64,000 nt of DNA, taken from positions 5,208,001 to 5,272,000 of the forward strand of contig NC_003910.7 of assembly GCF_000012325.1 (NCBI RefSeq), given 5' to 3'. The stretch is from Colwellia psychrerythraea 34H (GTDB taxonomy: Bacteria; Pseudomonadota; Gammaproteobacteria; Enterobacterales; Alteromonadaceae). The notes beneath the pieces were generated by a model. The model saw nothing but the letters and a program-made list of their open reading frames with translations. It did not search any database and was not told where the DNA came from. Of this stretch, positions 1 to 8,700 are shown in pieces. A program made the position numbers and the translations under genes. Each line of letters begins with the position of its first letter. The first letter of the stretch is position 1.

Positions 1-541
1 TTTCACTCGCCATTAATGAACCTGGGCGAACAATAAATTGCCCCTCGGCAAGCCCTGGCATATTGTGTAAGCCATATATAGTGTTAATTTGAAAACGCTC
101 AAACAAGCCATCATCTATCATCGCCTGTGCGCCTTTCCCGTGCTCTTCATCAGGCTGAAAAATAAAATGCACAGTGCCATTAAAGCCTTTATTTTCGGCT
201 AAATGGCTGGCAGCACCAAGCAGCATTGCCGAATGACCATCATGCCCACAGGCGTGCATTTTTCCGTCATGGCAAGAACGGTGTTCAAAGCTATTTTGTT
301 CATTAATATGAAGTGCATCCATATCGGCACGTAAGCCAATACTGGCATCGCCGGTACCACAACGTAAGACACCAACAATACCTTGTTGACCAATATTGCA
401 AGTCACTTCAATACCAAAGCTTTCAAGTTTTTCGACAATGAAATTAGCGGTTAATGGTAAATCAAAACCACACTCAGGGAAGCGGTGCATATGACGGCGC
501 CATTGCGTCATTTGAGTAATTAATTCTGTATGTAAAGTCAA
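1..541 (-). CDS. M20-family amidohydrolase (N-terminal part, runs off the window)
   Basis: Only the first 180 residues are present; the gene continues past base 1. It is an M20-family zinc amidohydrolase, a cytoplasmic enzyme that removes acyl groups from amino acids or related compounds. The sequence shows RADMDAL near residue 71, HACGHDGH with metal ligands Cys98 and His100, the Glu pair in QPDEEHGKGAQ near 132, and YGLHN with His159. I place the start at a TTG at 541 because GGAG lies 7 bases upstream and the reading frame fits; there is no ATG before the conserved region. It follows the EutA-like gene by 19 bases on the same strand, so they are probably one transcript. M20 deacetylases of the DoeB2 type take part in ectoine breakdown, which the neighbours would fit, but the substrate is inferred. 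Confidence 0.85.
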   Translation of the reverse strand, partial: MTLHTELITQMTQWRRHMHRFPECGFDLPLTANFIVEKLESFGIEVTCNIGQQGIVGVLRCGTGDASIGLRADMDALHINEQNSFEHRSCHDGKMHACGHDGHSAMLLGAASHLAENKGFNGTVHFIFQPDEEHGKGAQAMIDDGLFERFQINTIYGLHNMPGLAEGQFIVRPGSLMASE

Positions 542-560
542 AATTCAGTCTCCAATCGTA

Positions 561-1367
561 TTATTTAGATTGTTGTTCAAGTGTTAGCTCAGTTGCTAAT
601 TCATCACAACTGACCAACTTATCGCGCAATAATGCGCCAAAACCTGTGATAGCCTTAGGATATTTCACCAGCTTCAAGCTATGCCATACGAGGGCTTGAT
701 TACTACTCACGACTGGAATCTCCAATCGCTGTTCAATTTCATCAATGACCACTGACGCCCTTAATGCGGTACACGAAATAAACAACAAATCAGCAGTAGG
801 TTCGCAACAAGCGACCGCCTGATCGGCTATATCCTTTGGCGTTATATAAGTCATTGCGGTGTCGTCTTCAAATCCAAAACCCGAAATACTCAATACCTCG
901 TAGCCCTGAGCGGTAAAAAAGTCGGCAATATCACGATTAACGGCTTCAGTATAAGGCGTTAAAATTGAGATTCTTTTTGCATCAAAATGCTCAAAAGCCG
1001 ACATCACTGCTGTTATAGGATTGGTTACGGGTACACCAGGGCGAGTTTGATGGATTAGTTCGCTAACCTGTTCAACGCCAATAGCAACCGTACCTGAGGT
1101 ACATGCATAAATAATCGCATCTAGATCTGTACCAGGTAAAATCGTATCAGCAGTTGCACTAATACCAGGCGCCATTTTTTTCAAATTTTCGATAGTCAAT
1201 GGGTTAACATTTTTCACTCTGCTAGTGAAAAACTGAACATCGTTAGGATACATTTGTTGTAGATCAGCCTCGATGTTAAAGTCGGTTGCGAGTGAAATGA
1301 CTCCGATTCGACCACCTGAGGCCAGATAGTCTAATGGTTGTTGATGTTGAACCGTTGTAAATTTCAT
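561..1367 (-). CDS. Asp/Glu racemase-superfamily protein (EutA / maleate isomerase type)
   Basis: A 268-residue cytoplasmic protein of the Asp/Glu/hydantoin racemase superfamily, closest in character to maleate cis-trans isomerase, arylmalonate decarboxylase and the ectoine-utilisation protein EutA. The two cysteine motifs expected of this fold are visible: YACTSGTVAIG and, about 110 residues later, ISCTALRAS. The open frame extends upstream to 1406, but I choose the ATG at 1367 because AAGG sits just upstream and the sequence MKFTTVQHQQ begins where family members do. It is first in a probable operon with the M20 amidohydrolase. The divergent Lrp/AsnC gene resembles the layout of ectoine clusters (eutA with an AsnC/EnuR-type regulator). 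A role in ectoine or hydroxyectoine use is inference; a D-amino-acid or maleate enzyme is the alternative. Confidence 0.75.
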   Translation of the reverse strand: MKFTTVQHQQPLDYLASGGRIGVISLATDFNIEADLQQMYPNDVQFFTSRVKNVNPLTIENLKKMAPGISATADTILPGTDLDAIIYACTSGTVAIGVEQVSELIHQTRPGVPVTNPITAVMSAFEHFDAKRISILTPYTEAVNRDIADFFTAQGYEVLSISGFGFEDDTAMTYITPKDIADQAVACCEPTADLLFISCTALRASVVIDEIEQRLEIPVVSSNQALVWHSLKLVKYPKAITGFGALLRDKLVSCDELATELTLEQQSK

Positions 1368-1973
1368 TATCGCCTTACCTTGTCTGAAAACTAAAATATT
1401 GAGCAATTTGTACTAGAAAAATATGATGACTAAAGTCAGTCTCAAGATGTTAATAAGAGTACTGAATGGAGCATGCTTATTATATTACGTTACATTTAAT
1501 GCAGAAATTAACGGATTAAGGACCATTAAATGATGGCAATCCGCAAAATCACACTTAAAACACATTAATTCACTACATTTTTTTAAATCGCAAGAAAGCG
1601 CCGGATTAGCAGTCACGGGTAAAAATATAATAATGCTCACCTTCCATTAAAGTGTTGGGGGGTGTTTACGCATGCCTCAAACTCATTAAATTGAGCGAAG
1701 CACATACTTAAAAGGGGACACAGTGGAGGTAATTAAAAAAAGGGATATTTTCATTGGTTATTTAATATCATTTTTAATGAAGGCATAACACCATAGTCAG
1801 CAACAAAAGGGCAGAAAATATGGCACGAATGAATAAAGTCGCACTCAGTTTATAGAAGAGTTGACTAATGATTATGGGATGAAAGTCTTGAGGTTGGTTT
1901 CACATCAGTATAAATTGGGGCTGTTTCCTCTGCCTTTAATATAGGCAAAATTGTATTTCGTTTAAACAGGTTG
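1368..1973. other. Divergent intergenic region, no gene recognised
   Basis: About 600 bases between the EutA-like gene and the Lrp/AsnC regulator. All frames are broken by stops and I see no RNA gene. A short phrase, AAGGGGACACAGTGGAGG near 1711, resembles the ends of degraded transposon remnants of marine gammaproteobacteria, but nothing else supports an element. Both divergent promoters should be here. Confidence 0.5.
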
Positions 1974-2471
1974 ATGTCCCTTATGAATAACGCTAAAACG
2001 GCACCCCTTGATAACTTCGATCGCAAAATATTAGAAATTGTTCAGCAATCCAATAGAGAAACCTCTGATCGAATAGCGGAACAAATTGGTCTCTCTCCTG
2101 CGGCGGTACAACGGCGCATGAAACGAATGCGTGAACAAAATGTAATTCAGGCAGATGTCTCGGTTGTTAACCCACAAGCAGTAGGTCTTGGTGTTACTAT
2201 TGTTGTAGAAGTAACATTAGAGCGAGAGCGCTCCGACTTACTTGACTCGTTTAAAAAAGAAATGATAAGCAACCCAGCTGTTCAGCAGTGCTTTTACGTA
2301 ACTGGCAGTGCTGACTTTATTTTGATCGTTACGGCGGTTGATATGGATGACTACGAATCTTTTACGCGCGATGTGTTTTTTGAAAATCACAATGTTCGTA
2401 ATTTTCAGTCAAATGTAGTGATGAATCACGTAAAAAAAGGCCTTACGGTGCCTGTTAATCTCGAAGATTAA
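1974..2471 (+). CDS. Lrp/AsnC-family transcriptional regulator
   Basis: A DNA-binding regulator of the Lrp/AsnC (feast/famine) family, 165 residues, typical for the family. The N-terminal AsnC helix-turn-helix is clear (DNFDRKILEIVQ, then IGLSPAAVQRRMKRM, about residues 13-62), followed by the RAM ligand-binding and oligomerisation domain (about 75-145, with CFYVTGSADFILIV). The start is uncertain: TTG 1971, ATG 1974 and ATG 1983 are in frame, with AGG at 1968-1970. It is transcribed away from the EutA-like and M20 genes. Lrp/AsnC regulators usually control the divergent catabolic genes and respond to an amino acid or pathway intermediate. In ectoine clusters a regulator of this family (DoeX/EnuR context) is common; that link is inference. 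Confidence 0.88.
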   Translation: MSLMNNAKTAPLDNFDRKILEIVQQSNRETSDRIAEQIGLSPAAVQRRMKRMREQNVIQADVSVVNPQAVGLGVTIVVEVTLERERSDLLDSFKKEMISNPAVQQCFYVTGSADFILIVTAVDMDDYESFTRDVFFENHNVRNFQSNVVMNHVKKGLTVPVNLED

Positions 2472-2703
2472 TCACAGATTGTAACGGGTCAATAGGCTTA
2501 ACTCGGATTGGAATGGCAATAATAATGTTGTGTAAAATCCAACTGCCACAGCAATTTTTGGCTGTTTCGAGGTAACAACAGAATTACCTCTTGGCGAGAA
2601 ATTTCTAACTAATAGTAACGTAAGAGCAGACTCACTAAGTGATCTTTTTAAATAGTCTACATATCCAATAACATCATTGCTTATGTTGCTCTGAAGTTGA
2701 ACA

Positions 2704-2726
2704 ATTAATTAATCTGATTGGTATTA
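2704..2726. repeat. Orphan end of the intergenic repeat family
   Basis: AATTAATCTGATTGGTATTA matches, in reverse orientation, the terminal sequence TAATACCAATC of the complete repeats at 51524 and 55574. No second end is found nearby, so this is a relic or a solo end. The rest of 2472-2777 holds nothing I recognise. Confidence 0.4.
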
Positions 2727-2777
2727 CCCTAGGTAGAGTAATTTTAGTGTTGGTTATTTTAAAGTTTCACCTGTATT

Positions 2778-3755
2778 TTAGGGTAATGCGTGACCTCGCG
2801 CACAAAGCCATAATGCATACCAATGCTCTCTCGTTAGGTTAATGTTATCAATATCAGCACAGGCTTTAATGCGTTCAACATTTGTTGTACCGATTACCGG
2901 TTGAATGTTCGCCGGATGACGCTTTAACCACGATAATACTACGGCCTCTTTACTCACTTGATACTCCGCAGCCAAGTTACTAACCAGCTCTGCCGTTTGT
3001 TGAATATGGGGTGGCTTTTGAGAAATATCACGTCCGCTAAACAAACCTTGGCTTAAGCAACCCCACGATTGCAACTGAATATTGTTTTGGCGACAATATT
3101 CAATGGTACCTGCACCATAATTTACCGACGGTTCTCCTGAATTTCCTGACGTTACGCCTTCTTCTATCCAAGCCAAATGGCTTAAGCTGAGCTCAACTTG
3201 GTTAACAACTATAGGCTGTGATAATGCTGACGATAAAAATGATATTTGATGATGCTGCATATTAGAGACACCAAAATTTTTAACTTTCCCGCTAGCCGTT
3301 AACGTATCAAAAGCTTGGGCGATTAACTCAGGTTCCATCAGGGGATCGGGGCGATGAAGCATTAATATATCTAATTGCTCTATGTTTAACCGAGACAGAC
3401 TTTTTTCAACGGACTTTATAATCCACTCCGGTGAACAATCATAACGTTGGGGCCCTAAATCATCTTCAAATCTAATGGCGCATTTTGATTGAATAGAAAT
3501 TAACGATCGTAATTCAGGACGTGCTTTTATTAATTCACCAAAAACTTGTTCAGCTTTACCGAAAGTATAAATGTCAGCATGGTCAAAGACCTTAATACCT
3601 GCATCAATAGCTGCATCAACAACTTCATGGGCTTTTTTTATATCGACGGCACTAATAGGATTTTTATCCCAAGTGCCGCCTAATCCCATACAGCCAAAGA
3701 CAATCGAGCTATTGTTTTTGATTACGCGAGATAACGGGTATTGATTACAATTCAT
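2778..3755 (-). CDS. Aldo/keto reductase (YdhF-like)
   Basis: A cytoplasmic NAD(P)H-dependent aldo/keto reductase of 325 residues, the usual TIM-barrel length, most like E. coli YdhF. The catalytic tetrad is visible: Asp58 and Tyr63 in FDHADIYTFG, Lys91 in IQSKCAIR and His134 in LMLHRPDP. The cofactor region GVSNMQHHQ and the C-terminal VIGTTNVERI are also characteristic. The start at 3755 has AGGA seven bases upstream. A LysR regulator is encoded divergently about 320 bases away and probably controls it. The physiological carbonyl substrate cannot be told from sequence. Confidence 0.9.
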   Translation of the reverse strand: MNCNQYPLSRVIKNNSSIVFGCMGLGGTWDKNPISAVDIKKAHEVVDAAIDAGIKVFDHADIYTFGKAEQVFGELIKARPELRSLISIQSKCAIRFEDDLGPQRYDCSPEWIIKSVEKSLSRLNIEQLDILMLHRPDPLMEPELIAQAFDTLTASGKVKNFGVSNMQHHQISFLSSALSQPIVVNQVELSLSHLAWIEEGVTSGNSGEPSVNYGAGTIEYCRQNNIQLQSWGCLSQGLFSGRDISQKPPHIQQTAELVSNLAAEYQVSKEAVVLSWLKRHPANIQPVIGTTNVERIKACADIDNINLTREHWYALWLCARGHALP

Positions 3756-3796
3756 TTAAATTCCTATAGAGAATGGTTGCTAGGATCACGGCTGTC

Positions 3797-3961
3797 TATA
3801 CCATTTACATTAATTTAGTGATCAAGATTCAATGAGGATAAATCTTCAAGTTCAAGGCGCATGATTGAGCAATAGCTGGCTATTGGAATTGAGCGCAACG
3901 CAGAAATTGTAGAGGTAGACCATTTGAAGATGGGCAATTAATTAGTGTAATTGGTATTATA
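3797..3961. repeat. Palindromic intergenic repeat (short type, 165 bp)
   Basis: The two ends are imperfect inverted copies: it begins TATACCATTTACATTAATTTAG and ends with TAGTGTAATTGGTATTATA, and inside lie ATCTTCAAGTTCAAGG and CATTTGAAGATGG, also mutually inverted. It fills most of the gap between the aldo/keto reductase and its divergent LysR regulator. The ends resemble those of the 268-270 bp repeats elsewhere in the window, but the centre differs. Confidence 0.65.
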
Positions 3962-4075
3962 CGGCTTTGTCCTTTTATATGTGCATTGTTCACTAAAACA
4001 TTAGCAAATAAAATATGACAAAAAAATAATCATTGTTTAGTATAAAAAATAATAGTCGGTAATTGATTTAATCTC

Positions 4076-4951
4076 ATGATGAAAGAACACAAAAAACTTG
4101 AACGTTTAATGCTCTTTAGTGAAGTCGCTGAACACTTAAGTTTTACCGCGGCAGCTGAAAAACTAAATGTTTCTCGTGGCCACCTTTCCAGTCAAATTAA
4201 ACGTTTAGAGCAAGATATGGAGATGGTTCTGTTGATTCGCTCAACACGAAGTGTCCGCTTAACTCCTGAAGGTGAACGTGTTCTTACTGGTATGAATAAG
4301 ATCCGTCATGACCTATTAGAATTAGAAAGAAGTGCTGAACATGAAGGCAATAAAATAGAAGGTCGAATAAAGATTACCGCACCAGGGGGATTTGCTGAAC
4401 GTTTTTTATTTGATATTTTTTCACAGTTCAAACAATTACACCCTGCCATCGAATTTTCACTTAATTGCAGCTATACCCGATTTGATTTAAACAGAAGTGA
4501 TTTTGATTTCGCCTTTAGAGCAACCAGTGAACCGCCGCAAAACATGGTCGCTAAACATTTAATGTCTTATCAACATTGTTGCTGTGCATCCCCGAAATAC
4601 TTTGACAGCAAAGGGGTGCCAAAAACGCCCGCTGACTTAATAAATCATGAGTGCCTTAAAGGGCAAGAGCAAACTACCTGGCAATTTCAACAAGAAGCGG
4701 TACAAACACAGGGTTGGTTGGAAGTTAACGATAATAATATGTTAAAAGGACTCGCATTAGCGGATAAAGGCATTATTAGAGTGCCTAAATATTTAGTAGA
4801 CAAAGAGGTAAAGTCAGGAAAACTTAAGACGATATTTGAAGAGAAAATGCCAAGTGGTTCGATGATTTATATAATACACCCTCAACGTATTCACCCATCA
4901 AAAAGAATTTCAACCTTCTTAAATTTTACTCAGCAGTACTTTGCTAAATAA
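4076..4951 (+). CDS. LysR-family transcriptional regulator
   Basis: A 291-residue LysR-type DNA-binding regulator. The N-terminal winged helix-turn-helix is plain (LMLFSEVAEHLSFTAAAEKL, then VSRGHLSSQIKRLEQDM, residues about 10-65, ending in the TRSVRLTPEGE turn). The periplasmic-binding-like effector domain fills the rest, with the CrgA/DmlR-type phrase FDFAFRATSEPP. It sits divergently to an aldo/keto reductase, the usual place for a LysR protein that controls its neighbour. The effector is unknown. The downstream gap to 5054 contains a decayed piece resembling the repeat family. Confidence 0.92.
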   Translation: MMKEHKKLERLMLFSEVAEHLSFTAAAEKLNVSRGHLSSQIKRLEQDMEMVLLIRSTRSVRLTPEGERVLTGMNKIRHDLLELERSAEHEGNKIEGRIKITAPGGFAERFLFDIFSQFKQLHPAIEFSLNCSYTRFDLNRSDFDFAFRATSEPPQNMVAKHLMSYQHCCCASPKYFDSKGVPKTPADLINHECLKGQEQTTWQFQQEAVQTQGWLEVNDNNMLKGLALADKGIIRVPKYLVDKEVKSGKLKTIFEEKMPSGSMIYIIHPQRIHPSKRISTFLNFTQQYFAK

Positions 4952-5053
4952 TATCTTGATCGCTATTTTTGCATTTCAATTGGACTAATTTATTGAGTCG
5001 CTTGCTCTTATAGCGTTAAGACCGCCCGAACTATTTATCACTCGCTTAGCAAA

Positions 5054-5527
5054 CTAAATATCTATTGCTCTGATTAAAAAATACGTTGGCCAAATTTCTC
5101 GTACTTGAGATTCCCACTTGGGATCAATTCTGCCACTCGCCATTTGTAAAAGCCAATACCTTGCCCATGTTCGAACAACCTTTCCTGATTTGCTTAACTT
5201 TAGTGGCGAAAATCGTCGTTGATAACTATTTCCTTCATACTCAACAACCGAATTATTTTTGGCTCTTTTATATAAGAAATCTAATGCTGAGCTAATTAAT
5301 TCTACTTCTGTTAATTCCATTATCCCCTGTTTTTTTAAACACGCGAGTATCTCGGCTTTCTTTATACTGACCTGCATATAGTCATCTATATGCGGGGTAT
5401 AAACCATGCCTGTTAAACCATAAATAGAGGCACGTTCTCTATCTGCTAGTGCTTTTAAAGGGCTGATTTGCTCATTAATATCATATAATTCACTGATATT
5501 ATGTAGCTTGGGGGGCGATTTAGACAA
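5054..5527 (-). CDS. Hypothetical protein, 157 residues
   Basis: I do not recognise this protein. It appears soluble, with no signal peptide or membrane segment. It has a basic C-terminal half with several Trp and Tyr residues (WARYWLLQMASGRI, REIWPTYFLI). The first codon is TTG at 5527; an in-frame stop lies two codons upstream and the next ATG would remove 40 residues, so TTG with GAGAG upstream is the likely start. It lies 34 bases downstream of the 2-oxoglutarate oxygenase gene on the same strand, so the two are probably cotranscribed. Partner, substrate or regulator of the oxygenase are all possible; none can be supported further. Confidence 0.6.
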   Translation of the reverse strand: MSKSPPKLHNISELYDINEQISPLKALADRERASIYGLTGMVYTPHIDDYMQVSIKKAEILACLKKQGIMELTEVELISSALDFLYKRAKNNSVVEYEGNSYQRRFSPLKLSKSGKVVRTWARYWLLQMASGRIDPKWESQVREIWPTYFLIRAIDI

Positions 5528-5561
5528 TGGTTACGCTCTCATAAAATTTCATAGTTTTTCA

Positions 5562-6356
5562 TTAACTTGGCGGATCAATATTATTGGCAATACTATTGTT
5601 TAAGCGAAACCAGCCCGCTATAGAGTATCGGTCACGTTTTGCGGCTAATACTTCATGAGGAAATTCTTCACTTAAAAATACCACTATGGTACCAAAACTA
5701 GGTATGACGGTAATTTTACTGTTATCAACCACTACTGAGGAAGGGCTGTTTTTATCATAAATGACTAACTCACCACCGTCCGATGAAGCCCAATGGGGAT
5801 TAAGATAGACCACAACAGATAACACACGATTACCTTCACCTTTAAACGCGTCTTTGTGTTTCTTATAAAAATCGCCTTTCGCATAATGGGCAAAATGACT
5901 TTCAAAAGAAAATAGACCCAAGAATAAACGTCTATTTAAATAGGCTTGTAGTGACTCCGCCCAGTTTATCCAAGCACAACCTGCCTCGCTATCATCGGTT
6001 ATCCAACTTATTGCGTCTGTGCGAATAAAGTCGTTAATCATATGATCTTTAGTTCGACCTATACCTGCACGTTTAAATTCGTCAGTGGGCAGTTCGATGA
6101 TATGTTGTGATAACAAGCTGGTTAAGTTTGTAGGCAAAGCGTAAGGACGAATACTGTATCCCTTGTCGACGATGTCACCGGATATTGATTCGAACAGTGA
6201 TGTGTCACCGCCAGAATATGTTGTTTGAGCTAGGCTCAACGACAACCTGTCTTGAGAGGTAAAATTAACATTGAATTGATAATTTAATAAAAAGGAATAT
6301 AAGTCATAATAGCATTTTGCATAGATATAAGCCTGAGCTTTCCAAATAAAAAGCAT
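5562..6356 (-). CDS. 2-oxoglutarate/Fe(II)-dependent oxygenase (prolyl 4-hydroxylase-like)
   Basis: A 264-residue member of the 2OG-Fe(II) oxygenase superfamily with a P4H/PKHD-like double-stranded beta-helix in its C-terminal half. The iron ligands fit HxD...H: HKDAFKGEG supplies His and Asp, SEEFPHEVLA the distal His, and the Arg of RDRYSIAGWF should bind 2-oxoglutarate. VLSVVVYLNPHW and DGGELVIYD are typical of the family. The first 50 or so residues look unlike family members and the ATG at 6356 lacks a clear ribosome site, so the real start may be internal, nearer SLFESISGDIVDKGY. It lies just upstream of the 157-residue orphan gene and 73 bases after a receiver gene on the same strand. 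The hydroxylated target is unknown. Confidence 0.85.
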   Translation of the reverse strand: MLFIWKAQAYIYAKCYYDLYSFLLNYQFNVNFTSQDRLSLSLAQTTYSGGDTSLFESISGDIVDKGYSIRPYALPTNLTSLLSQHIIELPTDEFKRAGIGRTKDHMINDFIRTDAISWITDDSEAGCAWINWAESLQAYLNRRLFLGLFSFESHFAHYAKGDFYKKHKDAFKGEGNRVLSVVVYLNPHWASSDGGELVIYDKNSPSSVVVDNSKITVIPSFGTIVVFLSEEFPHEVLAAKRDRYSIAGWFRLNNSIANNIDPPS

Positions 6357-6428
6357 TCTAATTAGAGAGCGCTTTTATCTGCCGAAAACTTTAACTACTT
6401 AGAGTGAAGATTATAATTCGATGCTTGG

Positions 6429-6785
6429 TTAGAGCTTTTGCAATCCCTTGTTCTCAAAGGCTTCAACAATGAAGTTTTTGATATCAGCCAGTCGGTAGGG
6501 TTTTTCAATTTTATGGTCAAAACAAGTATCCATCGTTACATCGAGTTCTCCAGTGATCAAAATTTTTATCGAATCACTGGTAATTGCGTTAGCGACATCA
6601 GTCCCATTTTGTTTTTTTAATCGGTAGTCAATAAATATCAAATCTGGATTACTATTATTGCAATACTCTATGCCGGGTTCTTCATCAGTAAAAACCGCAA
6701 GATTAATTTCATCTGAGTGTAGATATTCTTTGAACATCTGACATAACATTTCTTCATCATCAATATAAACAACCTTGATTGACAT
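6429..6785 (-). CDS. Single-domain response regulator (receiver only)
   Basis: A 118-residue CheY-like receiver without an output domain. Acidic residues Asp9 and Asp10, phospho-acceptor Asp53 in LIFIDYRL, Thr78 in ILITGE and Lys95 in IEKPY are all present, so it should be phosphorylatable. Its ATG begins one base after the stop codon of the upstream PAS histidine kinase, so translation is coupled and the kinase is the obvious partner. With no effector domain it probably passes phosphate on, acts on a protein target, or serves as a phosphate sink. Confidence 0.93.
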   Translation of the reverse strand: MSIKVVYIDDEEMLCQMFKEYLHSDEINLAVFTDEEPGIEYCNNSNPDLIFIDYRLKKQNGTDVANAITSDSIKILITGELDVTMDTCFDHKIEKPYRLADIKNFIVEAFENKGLQKL

Positions 6786-6786
6786 A

Positions 6787-8631
6787 TTACCCCTTACTCA
6801 CTTTGTTATTCAATTTAGGGAAATGAATAACAAAAGATGTATTTTTGTTGTTATTATCGATCGAAATTTTGGCGCCATGATTATCTAAAATCCCCTTTAC
6901 GATAGATAAACCAAGCCCAGTACCTTCCCCGGTATTTTTTGTAGTAAAAAATGGTTCGAATATTGATAACTGTTTATCTATTGGAATGCTGATGCCAGCA
7001 TCGGTAATTGAAATGATGTAATCTTGTGTCGTTTCGGTGACTAAGATATCAATCCATTTGTCAGGAAGTTCTGATAAAGCATCGATAGCATTATTAATTA
7101 AGTTTACAATAACTTGTTCAATTTCTATTTCGTTACACAGAATATTACTATCTTCGATATACTCACATTGCAGCTCTATCATACAAAGTTTTAGTTTGGG
7201 TCTAGTGAGCACTATCGCTTCACTAATCAGATTTTTAAGCGAGCAACTAGTATGTTGGATTGCTTCATCGCTTCGGGAGAATTTTTTCAGACTCTTAACG
7301 ATATGAGTAATTCGATCACAAGACCTTAGAATAATAGCGGATTTTGCTAAAATATCTTCTGGGGATGCCGTGGTATTAGTTAGTTGTAATAATTCAGCGT
7401 AACCAGAAATTACACCTAGTGGATTATTTATCTCATGGGCAACACTTGCTGATAGCTCGCCAAGTGCTGCAAACTTTGCGTTCATAATGCTTTTTTGTCT
7501 TTCTTGATTATACTTTATCTCGGTAATTTTACGTTGATGAATGTCTTGAATAGTGCCCGATATTGTTTCGATTTTTCCATCTTTATAGTTAGCTTTACCA
7601 TTGGTATATATCCATTTTATATTACCTTTTGGTGTTCTGGCTTGTAGCTCTAAACCATAAGATTCGCCAAATTCTATCGCCCTGCCAACAGCATTCTCAA
7701 TAATGGGCTGGTCTTCAGCAATAAATAGCTGCAATCCTTCGGGTAACATCGGCGATAATCCGTCAACTTGTTCAACGTCTAATATTCTAAAGGTTTCATT
7801 GGTCCACGTTAGCAAGCCGGTAGCAACATCCATTTCCCAACCGCCAATTTTTGCTGCTGAACTTGTTTCACTGAGGATCTCAAGGGCCTTTAAGCGATCA
7901 TGTTCACTATTAACTTTGTCGGTTATATCTTGCCTTATGGCAATGAAATTAGAGATTTTCTCATTATTATCGAATATAGGTACTAAAATGCTTTGTACAA
8001 AGTAGTACTCACCATTTTTCTTGCGATTTTTTATAGCGCCTGACCAAATCTTTCCTGATGATATTTTTTTCCATATCTCACTAAAGAAAGAGGCTGGGTG
8101 ATGGTCCGAATTGATTAATTTGTGTGTATTACCTATTAATTCTTCTTTTGAATATCCCGATATTTGACAAAAATTATCATTAACTTTGGTGATAACACCA
8201 CTTATATCGGTTTCAGCATAAATAGTTTCTTGCGCTAATGCGCGTTGCAAGTGTTGCAGTTTATTTCGAACTTTAACTTGCTCGGTAATATCACGAGCAA
8301 CGGCATAGATAAGTCCTGAATCACCCTCAAAATAACCATTCCATGAAAATGTTAAATAGTGATTGTTTTTATGCCTGTATCTATTTTCAAAAAATAAAGA
8401 ATCTTGTCCTGAGTTTAATTTGGCAAATTCTTGAGCTGTTTTATCGACATCATCTGGGTGTATGAAATCAAGGATGGGCGCGGAGAGTAACTCTTCTTCG
8501 CTATAGCCTAGTACTTGGGTGAATGAGGGGCTAATGGTTTGGAAATGGCCCTCTGTATTAGCTACACATAACATATCAATAGATAGGTTAAAGAATTTCT
8601 CGTAGATATTCTGTTCTGCTTCAATTGGCAT
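6787..8631 (-). CDS. PAS-domain sensor histidine kinase
   Basis: A 614-residue soluble hybrid-free histidine kinase with no membrane segment. Three PAS domains are visible: about 10-118 (ANTEGHFQTISPSFTQVLGY), 128-238 (Aer-like, with IWSGAIKNRKKNGEYY) and 253-368 (KIGGWEMDVATGLLTW). They are followed by the HisKA dimerisation domain with His399 in SVAHEINNPLGV and a HATPase with an N box (NLINNAIDAL) and a G box (GEGTGLGLSIVKGI). The second PAS resembles redox- or flavin-sensing PAS domains, so a redox or small-ligand signal is plausible. It is translationally coupled to the receiver gene downstream. The MerR-type HTH-receiver gene lies 70 bases upstream on the same strand and may be a second partner. 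Confidence 0.94.
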   Translation of the reverse strand: MPIEAEQNIYEKFFNLSIDMLCVANTEGHFQTISPSFTQVLGYSEEELLSAPILDFIHPDDVDKTAQEFAKLNSGQDSLFFENRYRHKNNHYLTFSWNGYFEGDSGLIYAVARDITEQVKVRNKLQHLQRALAQETIYAETDISGVITKVNDNFCQISGYSKEELIGNTHKLINSDHHPASFFSEIWKKISSGKIWSGAIKNRKKNGEYYFVQSILVPIFDNNEKISNFIAIRQDITDKVNSEHDRLKALEILSETSSAAKIGGWEMDVATGLLTWTNETFRILDVEQVDGLSPMLPEGLQLFIAEDQPIIENAVGRAIEFGESYGLELQARTPKGNIKWIYTNGKANYKDGKIETISGTIQDIHQRKITEIKYNQERQKSIMNAKFAALGELSASVAHEINNPLGVISGYAELLQLTNTTASPEDILAKSAIILRSCDRITHIVKSLKKFSRSDEAIQHTSCSLKNLISEAIVLTRPKLKLCMIELQCEYIEDSNILCNEIEIEQVIVNLINNAIDALSELPDKWIDILVTETTQDYIISITDAGISIPIDKQLSIFEPFFTTKNTGEGTGLGLSIVKGILDNHGAKISIDNNNKNTSFVIHFPKLNNKVSKG

Positions 8632-8700
8632 CGTTAAAACTCTATAAAAGCTACTATTATCAATAGTCGTAAAATTGAATTAATAAGATGCACGCTGTAG

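Noticed and set aside
199..393. Short frame on the complement of the M20 gene
   Set aside because: It overlaps the conserved amidohydrolase motifs in another frame and has no family features.
1700..1740. AAGGGGACACAG phrase as a transposon end
   Set aside because: No inverted partner, transposase frame or second copy is visible nearby.
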